From positions 124,001 to 188,000 of the forward strand of contig NZ_JBFQGA010000008.1 of assembly GCF_040932435.1 (NCBI RefSeq): 64,000 bases of DNA, in the 5' to 3' direction. Within the stretch, counting starts at the first letter, position 1. Every line of letters begins with the position of its first letter. Made by a program: the position numbers and the translations under genes. Shown piece after piece: positions 34,813 to 44,011 of the stretch. Source of the stretch: Kluyvera sp040932435. Lineage in GTDB: Bacteria > Pseudomonadota > Gammaproteobacteria > Enterobacterales > Enterobacteriaceae. Under the pieces are notes generated by a model. The model was given only the letters and a program-made list of their open reading frames with translations. It had not been told where the DNA came from and searched no databases.

Positions 34813-35526
34813 AAAACACTCTCATCACACAGCGAAGACGAATAACAAAATCGTCACAAAAAAAATGGTGTGACGAGCATCACATTATAGCAATTAAATT
34901 TGTCCGGGATAGCCTCACAGCGTGGGTTTGCGCAACGAAGTACCGCTCACTTGATCTTCGGCAATTTTACTGCCCTTGCTGCGATGGTGTGCGCAGTGCA
35001 ACCCGCGATGCACCCAGCTCTTTAAACGCCAACCGATAAGTGGCGCTATTTTTATTTCAAGCGACTACGACCAGAATATTCATAAAGCCTTAAATATTTT
35101 TCCATTAATACAATTGATATCATAAATAAAAGCCTTTCGGCACAGAATTTCATTATTATAAAAAGCATGCCACAATAGCCTCCGTTATTAGCCTTTTGTT
35201 ATACATCATTGTTATGTTTATAACCTTTCCGATTATATGTCAGTATAATCGGATTTTTTTCGCCCATACCTACGACAATAAACCCCTCCAATGATTTTAA
35301 ATAAATTATTTAAAAAACAAATACTTACTATTGATTAACATATTGATTTTTAATAACAAGAAGCTATTTATATTAATTGACATATATTGGAAATGATTTG
35401 AAATATTTAATATGATTTAATTACATTTATACCTTAAAATAATTTGAACCATCACTATAATATTCCCATCGTAACGCGGATGACGTTACTTTTATTCATA
35501 TGCTTTATTACGCAAAGGAAAATATA
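34813..35526. other. Long AT-rich intergenic region upstream of the porin
   Basis: 714 bases separate the yedR-position gene and the porin. They contain a plus-strand intrinsic terminator at 35229-35260 that follows no coding gene (see the RseX candidate) and a very AT-rich stretch (35270-35460) of the kind bound by H-NS. The porin promoter must lie here. No coding frame is supported. Confidence 0.6.
35163..35260 (+). ncRNA. Candidate RseX-like small RNA
   Basis: An isolated intrinsic terminator (CCGATTATA, loop TGTCAG, TATAATCGG, then ATTTTTTT; 35229-35260) ends a transcript that contains no gene. A -10-like TATTAT (35153-35158) would start an RNA of about 98 bases. In E. coli the Hfq-binding RNA RseX, which represses ompA and ompC, is encoded between yedR and yedS, exactly this position. 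Identity rests on synteny, length and terminator; I cannot verify the primary sequence against RseX from memory. Confidence 0.55.
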
Positions 35527-36687
35527 ATGAAAACAAAAGCACTGGCAGTGTTAATCCCCGCTTTACTTATGGCTGGAACTGCGAATGCGGCTGAAGTTTA
35601 TAACAAAGACGGCAATAAGTTAGATCTCTACGGTAAAGTGGTTGGCCTGCACTATTTCTCAGACCACAGCGGTGATAACGGCGATCAGTCCTACGCGCGT
35701 ATGGGCTTCAAGGGCGAAACCCAAATCAATGACCAACTGATCGGTTATGGCCGTTGGGAATACAATATTCAAGCGGATACCCCTGAAAGTGTCAAAGGTA
35801 ACTCTTGGACCCGTCTTGGCTTCGCCGGTCTGAAATTTGGCGACGCTGGTTCATTCGATTATGGCCGTAACTACGGCGCCATCTACGACATCGAAGCTTG
35901 GACAGATATGCTGCCTGAGTTCGGCGGCGACAGCTACACCCAGACCGACGTCTATTTCACCGGTCGTGCTAACGGTATCGCTACCTACCGTAACAGCGAT
36001 TTCTTCGGCATGGTGGATGGCCTGAGCTTTGCGCTGCAGTACCAGGGCAAAAATGAAGACGGCGGCTCCGGCGAAGGCACCGCAAACGGCGCTGGCGGCA
36101 ATATGGCGAAAGGCAATGGCGACGGCTTCGCGATGTCCACCACGTATGACTTTACTGATCAACTAGCTGGTTTAAGCGTAGGTGCAGCGTATTCAAACTC
36201 TGATCGTACTAACGATCAGGTGGTTGCTGGCGGCGTTAATAATCGCTACAGCAAATACGCTGGTGGTGATACCGCAGAGGCTTGGACTATCGGTACCAAA
36301 TACGATGCCAATGACATCTACTTGGCGATGATGTACGCCGAAACCAACAACATGACCCGCTATGGCGATGCCGGCATTGCCAACAAGACGCAGAACTTCG
36401 AAGCCGTGGCGCAGTATCAGTTTGAGTTTGGCCTGCGCCCATCTTTAGCGTGGGTTTATTCTAAAGGCAAAGACATGGGCGGCTACCAAGGTCGTCATAA
36501 CATTGAGTACACCGACAAAGCGCTGGTGAACTACATTGATGTCGGCGCAACCTACTACTTCAACAAAAACATGTCCACCTACATTGATTACAAAATCAAT
36601 ATGCTGGACGATGACGTAGAATTCTACAGCGATAACAACATCGCCACTGACGATATCCTCGCTATCGGCCTCGTTTATCAGTTCTGA
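35527..36687 (+). CDS. OmpC/OmpF-type general porin at the yedS position
   Basis: This trimeric outer-membrane porin has 386 residues. The signal peptide (MKTKALAVLIPALLMAGTANA) is followed by AEVYNKDGNKLDLYGKVVGLHYF, the constriction-loop motif PEFGGDS, and sixteen-strand barrel repeats ending in GLVYQF with C-terminal Phe. The frame opens at 35500, but ATG at 35527 follows AAGGA and begins the signal peptide. By position it corresponds to yedS, which is a disrupted gene in E. coli K-12; here it is intact. It is close to OmpC/OmpS-type porins. Confidence 0.92.
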   Translation: MKTKALAVLIPALLMAGTANAAEVYNKDGNKLDLYGKVVGLHYFSDHSGDNGDQSYARMGFKGETQINDQLIGYGRWEYNIQADTPESVKGNSWTRLGFAGLKFGDAGSFDYGRNYGAIYDIEAWTDMLPEFGGDSYTQTDVYFTGRANGIATYRNSDFFGMVDGLSFALQYQGKNEDGGSGEGTANGAGGNMAKGNGDGFAMSTTYDFTDQLAGLSVGAAYSNSDRTNDQVVAGGVNNRYSKYAGGDTAEAWTIGTKYDANDIYLAMMYAETNNMTRYGDAGIANKTQNFEAVAQYQFEFGLRPSLAWVYSKGKDMGGYQGRHNIEYTDKALVNYIDVGATYYFNKNMSTYIDYKINMLDDDVEFYSDNNIATDDILAIGLVYQF

Positions 36688-36700
36688 TCGACTGGCGTAG

Positions 36701-36726
36701 AAAAGCCCGCATAGCGGGCTTTTTTT
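36701..36726 (+). terminator. Porin terminator
   Basis: AAAAGCCCGC, loop ATA, GCGGGCTTTT and further T residues: a perfect 10-base-pair intrinsic terminator just after the porin stop. The A-run makes it bidirectional, so it may also end the convergent SIS-domain gene. Confidence 0.9.
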
Positions 36727-36738
36727 GTCTGCGAACAA

Positions 36739-37635
36739 CTACGGTGCTTCTTGCAGCGCAACCCGAACAAAGCCGTTGTTCTGTGCCAGCAGTTCATGCG
36801 CTTTCCACGCATCCATGCCGGTTAACACCATCAAAATCGCCGTTTTGCAGTGATGATCGCAGCTTTCCAGCGCAGCTTTGGCTGCCGCACGCGTACAGTT
36901 ACCTGCTGCCATCACGATAGCAATCTGCCGTTCAACCATGTGCGTATTCGTCCCACGGATATCCACACGCATATTGCTGTAAACCCGCCCGCTGCGAATA
37001 GCCAGCGCGGTCGTCAACATCGACAGCACCATCTTTTGCGCCGCAATCGCTTTAGGATTGCCATAACCGGCAACGGCCTCAGGCCCACTTTGCGGGGCGA
37101 TAACAATGTCCGCCAACTCTGTCGCTTCACTTTGTGCAAAGCGGGTGATTACCGCACGCGGCGCGCCCACAGACCAAGCGTGTCGCAGAGCGCCCCATAG
37201 CCACGGCGTTTTACCACCTACTGTCAGCGCCACCAGCATATCTTTTTGCGTGAACCCTATTGCCTGAAGATCGAGTATTCCGCGATCGTAGTCCTGCGCC
37301 GCCTCATCCATGCTATGCAGCATTGCCAGCGCGCCACCGGCAATCAACCCAACCAGCGGATGCTTTTCGTCTGGCGCATATTCATTCGCGGTAATAATGG
37401 CGTTGCGTCCGGAGGCCCCAGCGCCCGCCAGCACCACGCGGCCCCCTTGGCTTAGGGTCGACACCGCGGTATCAACCAGGCGGGTAATATCATCAAGACA
37501 AGGGGTAATGGATTCAGCTATGCATTTATCTTCTTGATTGATAACGCTTAGCATATCGCGGGTAGACAAACGATCAATTTCAGCCGTCGTCGAACAACGT
37601 CTTTCCATGACTGAACCAGTAAGCTTACTGCTCAT
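36739..37635 (-). CDS. Divergent MurQ-type SIS-domain protein
   Basis: The 298 residues align along their length with N-acetylmuramic acid 6-phosphate etherase MurQ: AEIDRLSTRDMLSVINQEDK, the SIS phosphosugar loop GAGASGRNAI (71-80), GLIAGGALAML and a C-terminal GKRP-like helical part (CDHHCKTAILMVLTGMDAWKA). The Glu equivalent to E. coli MurQ Glu83 is present (Glu85 in TANEYAP), but the position of Glu114 is Ala113. It is clearly a paralogue and its substrate may differ. AAGGAG precedes the ATG. It is divergent from dcuS and convergent with the porin; no PTS gene is adjacent. Confidence 0.8.
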   Translation of the reverse strand: MSSKLTGSVMERRCSTTAEIDRLSTRDMLSVINQEDKCIAESITPCLDDITRLVDTAVSTLSQGGRVVLAGAGASGRNAIITANEYAPDEKHPLVGLIAGGALAMLHSMDEAAQDYDRGILDLQAIGFTQKDMLVALTVGGKTPWLWGALRHAWSVGAPRAVITRFAQSEATELADIVIAPQSGPEAVAGYGNPKAIAAQKMVLSMLTTALAIRSGRVYSNMRVDIRGTNTHMVERQIAIVMAAGNCTRAAAKAALESCDHHCKTAILMVLTGMDAWKAHELLAQNNGFVRVALQEAP

Positions 37636-37859
37636 AAACGGACTCCTTATTATGGGTTCTTCAGTAATACTAAAGTGTTTTGTATGAGTCGCTCTGAGAG
37701 TAAGGTCACAAAGAGAGGTGAGCTTTTGTAAGGACGCAGCCGCTTTAAGCTAAATAAATTGTTCAGCCCGCGCAGCGGTAACTTGAAGTATGACGGGTAT
37801 TTATGTATTCGGTCACATCGGCGATAATGTATTTTCGCCATTGATAAATGAAGGTTTTA

Positions 37860-39482
37860 ATGCGCAACAAGCCACCCTCTCAGCCACACCTAAAGCGCCC
37901 AATGAAGCTCAGTACGTTGGTCACGCTGATGGTTTGTAGCGTCATTTTTTCCGTGCTGCTGGTGGTCTACGCCTTCTACTTTATCCAAATCACTAAAGCG
38001 ACTCGTGCCGGCGTGGAAGATACCGCCTTTGCGATTGCGCGTACCTTGGCAGATTCGCCTGAAATCAAGCGAGGGCTAAGTTTCCCGCCCGATCAAAATA
38101 TTATTGAGCCAATCGCCACCGCAGTACAAAAGCGCAACGGCCTGCTCTATGCGGTCGTGACCAACATGGATGCCGTGCGATACTCTCACCCCAACACCAA
38201 GCTCATCGGACAACACTTTATCGGCGTCGATCTGCAACCTGCGTTAAAAGGTCAGGAAAATCTATCGATTAACCACGGCGTTCTGGCCGAAGCTCTACGC
38301 GTTTTCACCCCCATTTACAACGACCGCAGCCAACAAATTGGCGTGGTGATTGTTGGTATCTCGCTGCAAAAGGTTGATGAGCAGTTGAGCCGCGCGCGCT
38401 GGAATGCCATCTGGTTCGTATTGTTTAGCGCCATCGTTGGGACATTGGGTATTTGGGGACTCGTACGCGTCTTGAAAAATATTCTGTTTGGTCTCGAACC
38501 GCACGAGATCTCCAGCCTGTTTGAACAGCGCCAAGCCATGCTGCAGTCGCTACGCGAAGGGGTTATTGCCGTTGACGATAAAGGTCGGGTTACGCTGATA
38601 AACCAAGCCGCCCGTGAGTTTCTCTTATCCACCCATGACAACGGTTCGGACGTTCCACGGCACGCCCCGCTGCTGGTGAATCTCAAAGAAGTGCTCGCCA
38701 GTGGCCAAGCCATTGCCGACCGAGAAATAGGCTGTAACGGTCGCCTGCTGCTGTGTAACACCGTTCCGGTGATGAATAATAAACGGGTGATTGGCGCAAT
38801 CAGCACCTTCCGCGATAAGACTGAAATCAGTCAGTTGATGCAGCGGATGGACGGGCTGGTCAATTATATCGACGCCCTGCGTAGCCACTCCCACGAGTTT
38901 ATGAATAAGCTGCACGTCATTTTGGGCTTACTGCATATGAAGCGCTACGACAAACTCGAAGAGTACATTTTGCAAACCGCGCAGAACTATCAAACCGACA
39001 TCGGTTTGCTGCAGCGTAAAATCAAATCGCCGATTATTGCCGGTTTCCTGTTGGGCAAAATCAACCGCGCAAGCTCTTTGGGCGTCAACCTGACGCTGGC
39101 CGAAGAGAGCCTTATCCCCGACAATCCGAACGAAATCCAAGTTGCGGTTCTCGTTACCGTGCTCGGTAATTTGATCGAGAACGCGTTGGATGCCATGGCT
39201 CCTCAGGGGGAAGGCGAAATTGGCCTGCTGTTACACTATCAAAACGGCTGGCTCAGCGGCGAAGTCAGCGACGATGGCCCGGGTATCGAGCCTGAGCAAA
39301 TAGACGCTATCTTTAATAAAGGCTTTTCAACCAAAGGCGAAAACCGCGGCGTGGGTCTATTCTTGGCCCGCCAACAAACGGAGAATCTTGGCGGCATCCT
39401 TTCCGTCGAGTCAGAGCCTGGCGTGTTTACACAATTTTTTGTCAATATTCCCTGGGATTCGAGAGGAACACCGCGTGATTAA
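37860..39482 (+). CDS. dcuS: C4-dicarboxylate sensor histidine kinase (DcuS type)
   Basis: This 540-residue membrane kinase senses C4-dicarboxylates. It has a first membrane helix (LVTLMVCSVIFSVLLVVYAF), a periplasmic PASp domain with the DcuS ligand residues (VRYSHP; ALRVFTPIY), a second helix near 178-200, a cytoplasmic PAS domain, the phosphorylated His in SHEFMNKLHVILGL and an HATPase domain (GNLIENALDA, DDGPGI, GVGLFL). ATG at 37860 follows GAAGG; another ATG lies at 37848. It overlaps dcuR by 8 bases. It may be a second copy if the organism also has a dcuBSR locus elsewhere, which cannot be seen here. Confidence 0.9.
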   Translation: MRNKPPSQPHLKRPMKLSTLVTLMVCSVIFSVLLVVYAFYFIQITKATRAGVEDTAFAIARTLADSPEIKRGLSFPPDQNIIEPIATAVQKRNGLLYAVVTNMDAVRYSHPNTKLIGQHFIGVDLQPALKGQENLSINHGVLAEALRVFTPIYNDRSQQIGVVIVGISLQKVDEQLSRARWNAIWFVLFSAIVGTLGIWGLVRVLKNILFGLEPHEISSLFEQRQAMLQSLREGVIAVDDKGRVTLINQAAREFLLSTHDNGSDVPRHAPLLVNLKEVLASGQAIADREIGCNGRLLLCNTVPVMNNKRVIGAISTFRDKTEISQLMQRMDGLVNYIDALRSHSHEFMNKLHVILGLLHMKRYDKLEEYILQTAQNYQTDIGLLQRKIKSPIIAGFLLGKINRASSLGVNLTLAEESLIPDNPNEIQVAVLVTVLGNLIENALDAMAPQGEGEIGLLLHYQNGWLSGEVSDDGPGIEPEQIDAIFNKGFSTKGENRGVGLFLARQQTENLGGILSVESEPGVFTQFFVNIPWDSRGTPRD

Positions 39483-40194
39483 TGTTTTGATTGTCGATGA
39501 TGATGCCATGGTGGCCGACCTTAACCGCTGTTACATCGAGCGCGTTGACGGTTTCGTCTGCACAGGTATCGCCTCGACGCTGCAGCAGGCTAAAGACAAC
39601 GTGATGGATCGCGCCCAGCCTATCGATCTCATCTTATTAGATGTTTATATGCAGCAGGACAGCGGTCTGGATCTTCTGCCCATCGTCCGCAATTCCGGTC
39701 GCGCAATCGACGTTATCATGATCTCCTCCGCTTCTGACGCTGCTACTGTGCAAACCGCAATGCGCTATGGCGTCGTGGACTATCTCATCAAACCGTTCCA
39801 GTTCCCGCGTTTTGAAGAGGCGCTGTTAAGCTGGCGTGAGAAAAAACAACTGATGGGCAGCCACTCTTACTACGAGCAGGCCGACGTTGACCGACTGCTG
39901 CACGGCGGAACACCGGAGCTGGCGGACACCAAGCGTCTGCCCAAAGGCTTGACCCCGCAGACTTTGCGCACGTTGTGCCAGTGGATAGATGCGCATCCAG
40001 ACACCGAGTTCTCCACCGACGATCTGGCGCAGGCGGTCAATATATCCCGCGTCTCATGCCGCAAATACCTCATCTGGTTGGCCCAGGTGAATATCTTGTT
40101 CACTAGCATTCACTACGGCGCCACCGGCCGCCCCGTTTATCGCTACCGCCTACAGCCGGAACAATACGCCCTGCTTAAACAGTACTGCCAGTAA
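39475..40194 (+). CDS. dcuR: C4-dicarboxylate response regulator (DcuR type)
   Basis: DcuR is the CitB-subfamily response regulator paired with DcuS. The 239 residues start INVLLIVDDDAM-like (INVLIVDDDAMVADLNR), carry the phospho-acceptor in LILLDVYMQ and the C-terminal helix-turn-helix (STDDLAQAVNISRVSCRKYLIWL), and end LLKQYCQ as in E. coli DcuR. The GTG at 39475 follows GAGAGGAAC and overlaps the dcuS stop; a longer frame from 39388 lies inside dcuS. It is convergent with apbE, overlapping by 20 bases. Confidence 0.92.
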   Translation: MINVLIVDDDAMVADLNRCYIERVDGFVCTGIASTLQQAKDNVMDRAQPIDLILLDVYMQQDSGLDLLPIVRNSGRAIDVIMISSASDAATVQTAMRYGVVDYLIKPFQFPRFEEALLSWREKKQLMGSHSYYEQADVDRLLHGGTPELADTKRLPKGLTPQTLRTLCQWIDAHPDTEFSTDDLAQAVNISRVSCRKYLIWLAQVNILFTSIHYGATGRPVYRYRLQPEQYALLKQYCQ

Positions 40195-41140
40195 GACGGT
40201 AATCGTTATCCAGCAGAGTAAAGCGATAGTGGTGGCTTGATGACAACACCACCTCTTTCGCTTTAGTCACAAAAATGGCTTCGATATCAGGGCGTTTACG
40301 TAGTGCAGCGCAGCCTTTTTCGACACCCATCCCGTACATCAGCGTCGTCCAGATATCGCCATCAATAGAATCTTCGCTGATAATCGTCACGCTATCGAGT
40401 TCGTTGTTCAACGGGTACCCGGTACGGGGATCGAGAATATGGTGATAAATCTGGCCATTGTGCTCAAAAAAGCGCTCATAGACGCCGGAAGTCACCACCG
40501 ATTTATTGGCGATCTCCAGCGAGCCAATCATTGAACCAGACGTAGAAAACGGTTTTTTCAGGCCAATTGACCAGCCGCCTTCCGGCGATCCCAGCGTCTG
40601 TACGTTTCCCCCAAGATTAATGAGCCCCTGAGCGACGCCTTCCTGATGCAGATAATCGCGTACCCGATCGGCGATATAGCCCTTCGCAATCGCACCAAGA
40701 TCGATTTCCATTTCCGGCAGCGCCAGATAAACGCTCTGCTCTGCATCGTTGAGTACCACTTGGTTCGGGTTTGTCAACGCCAGCAGACGCGCGATATCCT
40801 GCGCGGGGGGAACGGTATCGCCGCGAAAACCAATGCGCCAACGTTTGACCAGCGGACCAATCGCCAAGTTAAACGCGCTATCTGGCAATGTACTTGCCGC
40901 TTTCGCACATTTGATTAAGGCATAAACCGGGCCACTTACGCTGACCGAATGCTTGCCGGCGGCATGGTTGATATCCATCACCTGTGACTGGGCACGGTTA
41001 ACGGTTAGCAGGTCTTCATACTGTTTGATAAGGCGGAAAACGCGGGAAGCGAGCGCTTCATCGTGGGAAAAAAGCTTAAGCAGAATGGGAGAGCCCATCA
41101 GAACGGCGGAATAACTGTAAACCCTTGTAGTGTCTGACAT
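40175..41140 (-). CDS. apbE: Cytoplasmic flavin (FMN) transferase, ApbE family
   Basis: ApbE attaches FMN through a phosphoester to Thr in FMN_bind domains, using FAD as donor. The 321 residues contain the family motifs EIDLGAIAKGYIAD, NLGGNVQTLG and HILDPRTGYPLNNELDSVT. There is no signal peptide or lipobox, so it should act in the cytoplasm, unlike the usual periplasmic ApbE. It follows the flavoprotein gene on the same strand; that protein has the matching acceptor motif (DAISGATS), so it is the expected substrate. Confidence 0.93.
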   Translation of the reverse strand: MSDTTRVYSYSAVLMGSPILLKLFSHDEALASRVFRLIKQYEDLLTVNRAQSQVMDINHAAGKHSVSVSGPVYALIKCAKAASTLPDSAFNLAIGPLVKRWRIGFRGDTVPPAQDIARLLALTNPNQVVLNDAEQSVYLALPEMEIDLGAIAKGYIADRVRDYLHQEGVAQGLINLGGNVQTLGSPEGGWSIGLKKPFSTSGSMIGSLEIANKSVVTSGVYERFFEHNGQIYHHILDPRTGYPLNNELDSVTIISEDSIDGDIWTTLMYGMGVEKGCAALRKRPDIEAIFVTKAKEVVLSSSHHYRFTLLDNDYRLTGSTV

Positions 41141-41168
41141 TCATTCCCCCTGTAATTGATGGTAATAA

Positions 41169-41193
41169 CCCGGCTTCAATGATTGAAGCCGGG
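41169..41193 (-). terminator. Hairpin between the flavoprotein gene and apbE
   Basis: CCCGGCTTCAA, loop TGA, TTGAAGCCGGG: a perfect 11-base-pair stem. On the minus strand it lies between the flavoprotein stop and the apbE start and is followed by TTATTA. It is probably an attenuator or RNA-processing site that lowers apbE relative to its substrate. Confidence 0.6.
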
Positions 41194-41206
41194 GTACGGG
41201 GCTTAA

Positions 41207-44011
41207 TTATGCAGATTCAAGCATGGCCCAAGGTATCTGTTGTGCGCGCTGTGCGGCCTGATGACCAGCAAGCGTACCAAAGATAATAATATCAGCCACG
41301 GCATTCCCGCCAATACGGTTACCACCGTGAATACCGCCAACCACTTCACCTGCCGCATATGCACCCGGAATGGCCTGTTTTTGCGCATTCAAGACACAGG
41401 TATCGGTATTGATAGTCACACCACCCATGGTGTGGTGAACGCCCGGCGCTATCTGAATCGCGTGATACGGGCCTTCATTCAGCGGCGCGCGCAGTGCGGT
41501 GGTACGACCGAACTCTTCGTCGTCCTGTTTTTCGACGGCCACATTGTAGCGGGCAAGCGTCGCTAGGAAGGCGGTTTCATCAAGTCCCAGTTTCGCCGCC
41601 AACGCACTTGGCGTACTGGCGCTGGTCACGAGGCCTTTGGCAATGTATTCATCTGCCGCTTTGTTTTTCGAACGGACATGCTCGTCGAACACGATGTAAG
41701 CATAGTGCTCCGGCAGCGCAATGATAGCGGCGGAAACTTTATCGCGGGTCGACATTTCATTGAAGAAGCGATTACCGTTCTGGTTAACCAAAATGGCCCC
41801 GCCACCGCGAATCGATTCAGACACCAGATAAGAGGTTTTCTGCTCGACGGTTGGGTGAATTTGAATTTCGCCCATATCGACCGTGCCCGCGCCGATACGT
41901 TCCAGTAGCGCGATGCCACCACCGGTCGCCCCTTTGTGGTTAGTGGTCACAAAGCCCGCGAGATCCGGGCGATATTTCACCACCATCTCACTGTTGGCGC
42001 TAAAACCACCGGTTGCCACGATAATGCAGCGCGTCTGGATGGTCAGAGTTTCTTTCTCATCGGTCAACAGACGAACGGCAGAGACTTCGCCACCCTCCAT
42101 CACGATATCGACCACTGCGGTATCCAGCATCACATCAATCTGACGTTTGGTCACGTTACGCACCAAACCACTAATCAGATAGCCCCCCACAGCCGAGCCG
42201 TCTTTTGGACGGTGCGTACGGTCAATACTCATCCCACCAGTAGTGGTGATGTCATTGAGCATAATGCCGCGGTCGGCCAGCCATTCGATGGCCTGTGGTG
42301 CGGTTTCCACAAAGCGACGCAGCAGCGCTGGGTTGTTTTTATTGTGCCCGCCTTTCAGCGTCTCGGCATAAAACAGCTCTTTGCTATCCTCAATGCCTTT
42401 TACCCGCTGGAAGCGCGTTTCAGCGGCATTCATCCCCGCAGAGGCTTTAATGGTGTTACCGCCGATGGTTGGCATTTTCTCAACAATCAGCACGCGAGCG
42501 CCGTCGTCGTGCGCTTGAATCGCCGCCGCCAGACCTGCGCCACCGCTACCAACAACCACAACGTCGTAGGCTTGAGGAGCGGCAACATCGCCACCCTCTT
42601 CCGCCAAAAGCGCCTTGCCTGATTTCATCATCGCTTTCGACACGGCTTTTTTAACCGCTTCGCTCTGGCTGGTTGCGCCAGAAATGGCATCAACGTGCGG
42701 GGTGTTGGCATCAAGAATGCGTGAACGGATCTCTTCAAAACTGGTGACGAACTCAACGTCCTGATCGACGCCGCCGGTCAGTTCAATATCGGCAATGCGG
42801 TCAGTTTCGAGGCTGACGTTAATCACCAGCTCGCCGGCTTCGTCCTGAACGGTTTCAACGAACACGCCGGGTTTAAATTTGGACACCGACATGCTCATAT
42901 CGCGGATCATCGCTTCTACCAGCGAGAAGCGCCACAGCGGTTCCGGGATGTTCAACGCTTCACGTTGGGTGCTGTCGATAAACAGCTCCAGCGCTTGGGC
43001 ATCGGCAATACGGTCGGCCCAATCTGGATACGCAATGCAGGCGCGGCCGACAGCAACGAAGTCATAGCCGTGCGCCATCGCGGTCTCCACGTCGCTTTCA
43101 TTGACCACGCCGCCCACGCCCATCACCGGCACCTGTGCCAGCGTTTCAGAACGCATTGCCACGTATTTCTCAATCAGCGGAGTCGGATCGGTGGTATCGA
43201 CAATGGACGGACGCAGGGTTGCGCCTACGGAGAAGTGCAGGTAATCCAACCCACGTGCCGCCAGTTTTTCCAGCAGATAGACCGTATCGTCAAAACGGAT
43301 GCCGGGGACCTCCATCTCTTCCGGAGAGAAACGGTAGCCGATGATGAACGCGTCGTCAGCGTACTGGCGCACCATTTTATGGGTGATGTCCAGCACCGCC
43401 AGCGGGAATTTAGCGCGGTTATCGCGGCTGCCGCCCCATTCGTCGTCACGCTGGTTGGAGTTAGGGGAGTAGAACTGTTGGATCAGGTAAGTGTTGGCGC
43501 CGTGGATCTCCACGCCATCAAAGCCTGCCTGAATCGCACGGCGTACCGCATCACCGAATTTGCCAACCATGCCTTCGACTTCTTCGGTGGTGAGGGCCAC
43601 CGGTGTCGCCGCACCATCACGCGGGGCAGCAACGGCGCTAGGGCCTACCGGTGTACGGCCACCGATAAGCTTAGGATCAACCATGCGGCCGCCATGATAA
43701 ATTTGCAGCAGCGCTTTTGAACCTTTGGATTTGATTGCGGCGGCGATTTTTGCCAGACCCGCGATTTTGTCGTCGTTGTCGATGCCCAGAGCACCTGGGA
43801 ACGCCAGACCTAAATCATCAACAAAACAACATTCTACAATGATGGTGCCGATGCTTCCGGCGCGGGCACGGTAGTACTCCACCAGCTCGCTGCTGACGGA
43901 ACCGTCGTAGTAGCCAGCGCAGGTTGTCATTGGCGCCATAAACAAACGGTTTTTAAGCTCGGTGCCATTGGGTAATGTGACGGAGCTGAATACGCGATGA
44001 TCACTTTTCAT
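41207..44011 (-). CDS. Three-domain soluble fumarate-reductase-type flavoprotein (OYE / FMN_bind / FAD)
   Basis: The 934 residues form three flavin domains. Residues 1-370 are an old-yellow-enzyme domain (MAPMTTCAG; HGANTYLIQQFYSP; NQRDDEWGGS). About 385-465 is an FMN_bind domain with the acceptor Thr447 in DAISGATS. About 480-934 is a FAD/fumarate reductase domain (VVGSGGAGLAAA; IHPTVEQ; NRFFNEMSTRD; HHTMGGVTIN; GGNRIGGNA), with the Arg and His expected for fumarate reduction. No signal peptide or heme motif is seen. The layout matches the cytoplasmic NADH:fumarate reductase described in Klebsiella. ATG at 44011 follows GGAG; the frame opens at 44026. Confidence 0.9.
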   Translation of the reverse strand: MKSDHRVFSSVTLPNGTELKNRLFMAPMTTCAGYYDGSVSSELVEYYRARAGSIGTIIVECCFVDDLGLAFPGALGIDNDDKIAGLAKIAAAIKSKGSKALLQIYHGGRMVDPKLIGGRTPVGPSAVAAPRDGAATPVALTTEEVEGMVGKFGDAVRRAIQAGFDGVEIHGANTYLIQQFYSPNSNQRDDEWGGSRDNRAKFPLAVLDITHKMVRQYADDAFIIGYRFSPEEMEVPGIRFDDTVYLLEKLAARGLDYLHFSVGATLRPSIVDTTDPTPLIEKYVAMRSETLAQVPVMGVGGVVNESDVETAMAHGYDFVAVGRACIAYPDWADRIADAQALELFIDSTQREALNIPEPLWRFSLVEAMIRDMSMSVSKFKPGVFVETVQDEAGELVINVSLETDRIADIELTGGVDQDVEFVTSFEEIRSRILDANTPHVDAISGATSQSEAVKKAVSKAMMKSGKALLAEEGGDVAAPQAYDVVVVGSGGAGLAAAIQAHDDGARVLIVEKMPTIGGNTIKASAGMNAAETRFQRVKGIEDSKELFYAETLKGGHNKNNPALLRRFVETAPQAIEWLADRGIMLNDITTTGGMSIDRTHRPKDGSAVGGYLISGLVRNVTKRQIDVMLDTAVVDIVMEGGEVSAVRLLTDEKETLTIQTRCIIVATGGFSANSEMVVKYRPDLAGFVTTNHKGATGGGIALLERIGAGTVDMGEIQIHPTVEQKTSYLVSESIRGGGAILVNQNGNRFFNEMSTRDKVSAAIIALPEHYAYIVFDEHVRSKNKAADEYIAKGLVTSASTPSALAAKLGLDETAFLATLARYNVAVEKQDDEEFGRTTALRAPLNEGPYHAIQIAPGVHHTMGGVTINTDTCVLNAQKQAIPGAYAAGEVVGGIHGGNRIGGNAVADIIIFGTLAGHQAAQRAQQIPWAMLESA

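Noticed and set aside
42965..43720. 251-codon plus-strand frame inside the flavoprotein gene
   Set aside because: It is antisense to conserved OYE and FMN_bind domain codons, and its own product shows no recognisable domain.
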